The notes beneath the pieces are model-generated. The model worked only from the letters and a program-made list of their open reading frames with translations, was not told the origin of the DNA and ran no database searches. The position numbers and the translations under genes were made by a program. Positions 58,437 through 64,000 of a stretch of 64,000 bases of DNA are shown piece after piece. How positions within the stretch are numbered: position 1 is the first letter of the stretch; the number at the start of each line of letters is the position of its first letter. Source of the stretch: Saposhnikovia divaricata (lineage: Eukaryota; Streptophyta; Magnoliopsida; Apiales; Apiaceae); NCBI GenBank assembly GCA_036435485.1, contig CM071600.1, positions 119,404,046-119,468,045 of the forward strand. Direction: 5' to 3'.

Positions 58437-61400
58437 TGTAACACCCCCAGATCCGGGGTCCGGGATCCGGTGGTTACGGTTTCCAATTCTGTCCACAACA
58501 ATTGAACTTTCCTTAACATAAAATAAATTACGTCTCTATAACCCAACACAACAATATAAAACACACCCGTTATAGTCCCAGAGATGAAATCAGAGTAACA
58601 ATCAAATTTTTATTAATCACATTATGAGTTCTTACAATCCAAAAGAATTTCAATATAAATACATACTCTTTGCCATCCATTTACATAAGTCATACTAGAC
58701 CATATTCTTGGTACTGAAAGAATAAATAAACCCTACCAATAGCTTCTTCTTCAGCTCTGGTAGTCTCATCGTCCTCGCCCGCGTCGAGTGCGCCTTGTGC
58801 GAGTCATCTGGTCTAGCTGTTGTTGTGATATAATAATAAAGCAAGGGTGAGCAATAGCCCACCAACAATAATATATAACTGAACGATAATGTATAACAGT
58901 TCAAAAGTATCTTTCAAACCATATGCCATGCATTTACGGAAATGATGCCAGTATAATATGAACGATGAAGTTACAAGGTAACTTAAAGTATTTGTTTGTA
59001 GAAATATCTGCTACATCAAAGTAAGCGAGATATTCTTATTGTTATTAAGAGGAGGAACTTGCAAGAAAAGGTTGCAATTCCAGTTATGACCCTTTTCCAA
59101 CTCTGCCAACAGTAATCATGTTGCAGGAAATAAATAAATTTGGATGATGAACCAATGATGGAGTATTCACCGCGCCCGCTGTTCCAATCTTGATGATCAG
59201 TCGAGATCGTACAGCTCAATTTAGATTTACTACCGGTAGAAGGAAGAACTGACGGCTTTACTTGTATACCGCCTTACTAGCTCTCCCCGGCCAACGGTTG
59301 GGCCAAAGGGGATGGACCGGCGCTACTCGGCCTCTTACACGACTCCTAGTTCAAATAGAATTCATGATTCTGAATGTAACGTTCGCCCCCCTTTCCCCAA
59401 GTATAATACTTATTGATAAGACTCCACAAAGTAGTCGTATCTAATTGGAAAGGAAAATTTACCAATAGCTCCCAAGCTATTACTTGGTAACGGATATCAA
59501 CTTGTTCCAGTAATCTTACCCCTCGAAAGATGAGAAGGTAAGCGACGACTTAATAAGTCAACAGCACCCGAGTTGCGGGTGAAGGGAATACTTTATGACC
59601 GGGAAGTCGACAAGATAAATAACATTTTCCAAGTAAGGTTCCCTTATTATTAAGGAGATAGACTCAAAGAAGAATGATGTCTGAGAACCTTTCTTGATAT
59701 AAAATTAATAATAATATGACTCCGAGATATTTTCTGCAATAATCGAAGAAGATAAACCTTATCGAGATTATTCTAAGTATGGAATAAATATTCAGAGAAT
59801 ATTTATTGAGTTAAAATATTTAAAGAATATTTGGGAATATGAAAGAATATCTTTAATCAGAGTATTTCTCAAAATAATCCCTGAAGAAATATCAGGAGAA
59901 TATTTATTGAATAAATAAATATTTAAATGAATATTCAAAACAATATTCATTAATTAATAAGACCTGAAAAGAATATTTAAGGTAATATTCATAATTAATT
60001 AGGAATTTAAATGAATATTCAAAAGTAATATTCATTTAATGAATAATATCCTAAATGAATATCAAGTAATATTCATTTAGTAATCCAAGCCTTAAGGAAT
60101 ATTCGAGATAATATTCGATAATTAAATCAAGCTTCAGATGAATATTAAAATAATATTCATTTAGTAATCCAAGCCTTAAGGAATATTCGAGATAATAATC
60201 GATAATCAATTAGACTCTGAATGAATATTGAGAAATATTATTCGTTGAATAGTTACGTTCAAATAATTATTTGAAGTAAGGATCGTTAAAATAATTAGTC
60301 TCGAACGAATATTCAAATAATATTCGTCGCCCAAATAATAGAAAATATTTACTTAAATATTTTCCTCCGAGGTAATCTCGATATATCAAGGAATATTGAC
60401 TTCCGGTCTATTTTGATTAATAAGATGTATACGCCCTTCTATGAGGGTCTTACAATAACCGGCTTATAACTGATATATAACTATCTAGCTTATAAGCCAA
60501 CAATAACATTCCGGGAACAAGTATATCAGTTCAACTTGAAAGTAGGCATGCATGCAATGGCATATGTATATCAGCAATCATATATATATATATTTATTCA
60601 ATCACAACAACAGCCTAAAAGAAGGGAATTGAAACTTGCCTGGTAGTCGAGTACGGTAAGGGGTAGTGGTAGTGGGTCCCGGTTCAGCTTGGTGATCTAT
60701 AAATAGCCAAGGCATTCGGGATTAATCACTTAACATATTAAAAGTTAAGTTATACTTAATTCGAAACACGTTCTCGAGTTATCTCGTTATATCCCTTTTA
60801 GTGGATTACTTTTATAACTGATCCGACCCGACATTCGTTCGTTAATACGACATGTCATTGTACTTATACTTGGGACATACTTAAGTCATATGAGTTCTAA
60901 GGTCGATCGTTACGAACCAATACTATACTCCGAGTTTTATCGCCCGTTTTCTAAGTGTTTTACCGAAGTTATATAAGAGTCGTCTTTTAGGGGTTCGTTC
61001 GCGTTTAACCTCGACTCGAACATTTTTAATAAATCGAAAAATGATCCTTTTGACATACGGTTTTCTTTCACACCTTCCTTTTTACCTCTAGTATTTATTT
61101 ACCAAGATTCGCCATGACGTTACATAGTTTACGAGGGTTCAATTACAGTTACGAACTTTCGTTTACGGATTCGAACTACTTTTAGTAATTTGGTCATAAA
61201 TCCTAAACCGTAAGTCCGTTTCACGTGATCTTTATATCAAAACGAAGCTTAGAACATTACCTATCCTATCATGGCAGATAAGGTCTCTGGACAGTAGGGG
61301 TTCGACATGGAAAATGGCATATAAAACATGGTATTGTAAAATCGGGCATTATAACGGCTGTAAATCGAATATCTACCAATTTCGAATCTTCCCATAAACA

Positions 61401-63404
61401 TAGTATCCAACCCAAACAACATATACATGTTATTTAACCATGAACTAAGGCCAAGCAATGCCTTTCCGTTCATCTAAACTATTTTATCCTCTTATATCAA
61501 CATATCACTACATAAGCATGCTTTACTAATTACCATAATCATACAAATCTAAATTCTCATCAAGAACATCATTAAACATAAAGTAAGGCCTAGGGTTTCA
61601 AGAGTGTTATACCTTCCTTGAGGTGTGTATGCACTTAGTAAGCCTTGTATAGTCCTTGTATAGCCTCCATGAAGCTTGGATCATCAACCAAAATCAAGAT
61701 TCAAGAATTTTGTTCTTGAGGTTACTATTCATCCTCCACTTTCTTGATTTTTTTGAAAATGGAAAAAGTGGTGTTTGGGTCTAAGATTTCTAGGGTGTCA
61801 TTTTTATGAAATATAGGATCTATGTTAAATTTTTGGAGATCAAACAATGGTGGGAAGGATGATTTTGTTCTTGGAATTAAGATGAAAGCCGAATGAAGCT
61901 TTCTTGCAAGGGGGAAAGAGTTTTGCTTGGTTACTTTGCTCTCATCCAATATTACTTGCATTATTATGAAAATATCTAGCATAAAGTGGCTTTAATAAAG
62001 TGCCCATGTCATTGCATGCATCATCCTTGCCAAGTGTTGGTATTTAGTGGTGTTTGATGACATGATCAAGCTAAGTACTTGGTTGTCTTTCTAATCTTGC
62101 TAGTTACTCTTGTAACTACTTAGTTACTTGAGGTTATCCACTAACACATGCATGCATCTTGATCCCCTGCTTGTTTCTTTGTCCGGTTATTGCTCAATTC
62201 ATTGATCGTTCGGAGGAATACCTCGAAGATTTCTAATTAGGGTTTTACCGGAAACCGTCTTAATATTTATACTTTCATTTTCCATCTTTCATTCTAACTT
62301 TCCAATTTATATTCCTTAAATCCATTCGTTAAATACTTAAGGCTATCAGTGTCCAGGGAACTCTCGGAGAAAATAAAAGTGCGGTTTTTCAGAATCCGAC
62401 AGCTTTTACATACACTTATTTTCCCCCTGGATCACTAATACGAACTCGAAAATCCGTTCCGAATGCTTCTATATAGTGTCGTCTCATATTATTATATACT
62501 CCCACCAAAACACTATTCATTCTGTATTCTTTACTTGTTCTCTTAGGGTGGTACAATTGTCCGTATTCTCTTTCGATCGTTTCTTATCCTTTTTACGGAA
62601 CTACTGGATTAATCGTTACCGATCAGGATGACATGAGAATATTCTCCTGCTTGAAATTGCCATATCTTATTCCCTTAGAAGATAGATTATTCTTACCTAT
62701 GTTGTTACCCTTTAGCATTCTTCAAGACATAGAAATAATAAAGTCGAATTCCATTCATTCTTTCCAAATATCAATTATTACATTGTAGCCATAACCACTC
62801 CTCAGTGGTTTCCTACCTTTATTCTTAAATCAAATATAATAACATCCCAAAATATCAAATCCTCAAAGTTAATATCTCAATTCTTGGATTATAATAATAT
62901 TTAATCCACTGTCCGGACAAATATTATACCAAAAAGAATTTGGAATTTCTGAATTCCGATCGTCTCTGCATTCACTCATTTCCTCCGCGTATTACTAATA
63001 TGACTTCGAAACATCCATATCACGTCCCGTACATAGGGTGGAGTGAAAAGTTTTCCAACTTACAATATCACTATTCATCCACCAAATTACTATGCATGTA
63101 CAGGAAACACTATGCACGTACGGGAAATACTATGCACGTACTCATTTCCCTTCAAGGATCCATTAGCTCCTTTCTGGATGGTAGATTATTCTTATCTAGG
63201 TCCTCAACCATCGAATTACTATATTCTGACAATATACCAATGCATCAGGATCATTGTCCAAAGCAATATCCATTCATTACAATCATTGTTCTTTGAAACC
63301 ACCATACATTAGAGCTGGTGACCTTGTTGTCGGAATCATTGTTCCTCATTTTGTCATTACTTAATAAAAAGTTTTAATTATATCCAAAATTTGGGGTTCT
63401 TACA
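58437..63404 (-). repeat. Right LTR of element H (its 5' LTR)
   Basis: 4968 bp, starting TGTAACACCCCCAG on plus and ending GGGTTCTTACA. Near-identical to the left LTR with scattered substitutions and one deletion between AATATTC units near 60145. AATATTC array at about 59790-60350. Confidence 0.93.
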
Positions 63405-63409
63405 AGTAT

Positions 63410-64000
63410 TATACTTGGGGAAAGGGGGACGAACGTTACATTCAGAATCATGAATTCTATTTGAACTAGGAGTCGTGTAAGAGGCCGAGTAGCGCCGGTC
63501 CATCCCCTTTGGCCCAACCGTTGGCCGGGGAGAGCTAGTAAGGCGGTATACAAGTAAAGCCGTCAGTTCTTCCTTCTACCGGTAGTAAATCTAAATTGAG
63601 CTGTACGATCTCGACTGATCATCAAGATTGGAACAGCGGGCGCGGTGAATACTCCATCATTGGTTCATCATCCAAATTTATTTATTTCCTGCAACATGAT
63701 TACTGTTGGCAGAGTTGAAAAAGTGTCATAACTGGAATTGCAACCTTTTCTTGCAAGTTCCTCTTCTTAATAACAATAAGAATATCTCGCTTACTTTGAT
63801 GTAGCAGATATTTCTTCAAACAAATACTTTCAGTTACCTTGTAACTTCATCGTTCATAATATACTGGCATCATTTCCGTAAATGCATGGCATATGGTTTA
63901 AAAGATAGCTTTGAACTGTTTTAAATTATCGTTCAGTTATATATTTGTTGGTGGGCTTTCGCTCACCCTTGCTTTGTTTATATTATGTCACAACAACAGC
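63410..64000 (+). repeat. LTR of element I, right part (continues beyond the window)
   Basis: Reverse complement of about 58815-59405 in H, beginning TATACTTGGGG and ending inside the LTR. Restores I when H and one TSD copy are discounted. Confidence 0.88.

Larger units (their letters stand above)
47938..63404 (-). mobile_element. Element H: Ty3/gypsy-type retrotransposon with 5-kb LTRs and a decayed interior
   Basis: LTRs 47938-52996 and 58437-63404 are flanked by TSD AGTAT (47933-47937 and 63405-63409). The minus-strand PBS is at 58421-58432 and the polypurine tract at 52997-53013. The interior (5.4 kb) has no ORF longer than about 100 codons, but still shows gypsy reverse-transcriptase remnants. 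LTRs are very similar apart from a deletion of roughly 95 bases in the right one (near 60145). It is inserted in antisense in the LTR of a same-family element (I). Confidence 0.92.
44406..64000 (+). mobile_element. Element I: plus-strand gypsy-type LTR split by element H (runs off the right edge)
   Basis: The LTR starts TGTAAGAACCC at 44406, runs to 47937 and resumes at 63410. It is homologous, in the opposite orientation, to the LTRs of H. Only LTR sequence is in the window, so whether it is a solo LTR or part of a full element is not known. Compared with H it lacks about 560 bases near the start (H positions about 52380-52945). Confidence 0.82.

Overview
The window is plant nuclear DNA made almost wholly of nested LTR retrotransposons. 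I see no host gene, rRNA, tRNA gene or CRISPR array. The evidence is Ty1/copia and Ty3/gypsy proteins, primer-binding sites (PBS) complementary to plant initiator Met-tRNA (TGGTATCAGAGC or close variants), LTRs running TG...CA, and 5-bp target duplications (TSD). The long AT-rich nests suggest a large-genome flowering plant, probably a eudicot; the species cannot be named.

Left and centre (1-43150). A minus-strand Sirevirus-like copia element F (gag remnant 40546-42860, LTR from 42909) received a related minus-strand element E (LTR end at 40545; its other end lies left of the window). Element A (plus strand, 1917-39733, TSD ATCTC), a Sirevirus-like copia, entered E's LTR. A was then hit twice. 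Element C (minus strand, 9742-22371, TSD GATTA), a Tork/Angela-like copia, landed after A's pol. Element B (plus strand, 24636-36523, TSD GTATG), another Sirevirus-like copia, landed inside A's accessory ORF. A small MITE-like insert sits in F's gag at 41041-41405.

Right (43151-64000). A minus-strand copia LTR (G) is followed by a plus-strand gypsy-type LTR (I, 44406-47937 and 63410 to the window end). Element H (minus strand, 47938-63404, TSD AGTAT), of the same family, is inserted in antisense inside that LTR. H has about 5-kb LTRs around a 5.4-kb interior holding only decayed gypsy reverse transcriptase. The I/H arrangement is a multi-kilobase inverted repeat.

Coding capacity. A keeps an uninterrupted 1093-codon pol (protease, integrase, reverse transcriptase, RNase H), but its gag has two nonsense codons. 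B is closely similar in layout with several breaks. A and B each carry, between pol and the 3' LTR, a large sense-strand accessory ORF with a plant-transposon-type N-terminal domain, a proline-rich basic middle and a conserved C-terminal block. C is a chimera: three LTR copies, two copies of the RT-RNase H half of pol, and a gag-pol junction from which the protease active site seems to be deleted.

Most unusual signals: (1) each copia family carries its own short reiterated motif (A GATTGTCTTG, B AAACTCTG, E/F ATCCGTTGATG-like, G GAGATATCGAAT) in LTRs and spacers, and in B inside coding sequence too; (2) C's internal LTR, framed by a 59-bp inverted copy of its own end plus a perfect 19-bp palindrome; (3) the split accessory ORF; (4) antisense insertion of H into its own family's LTR, a natural long-hairpin source.
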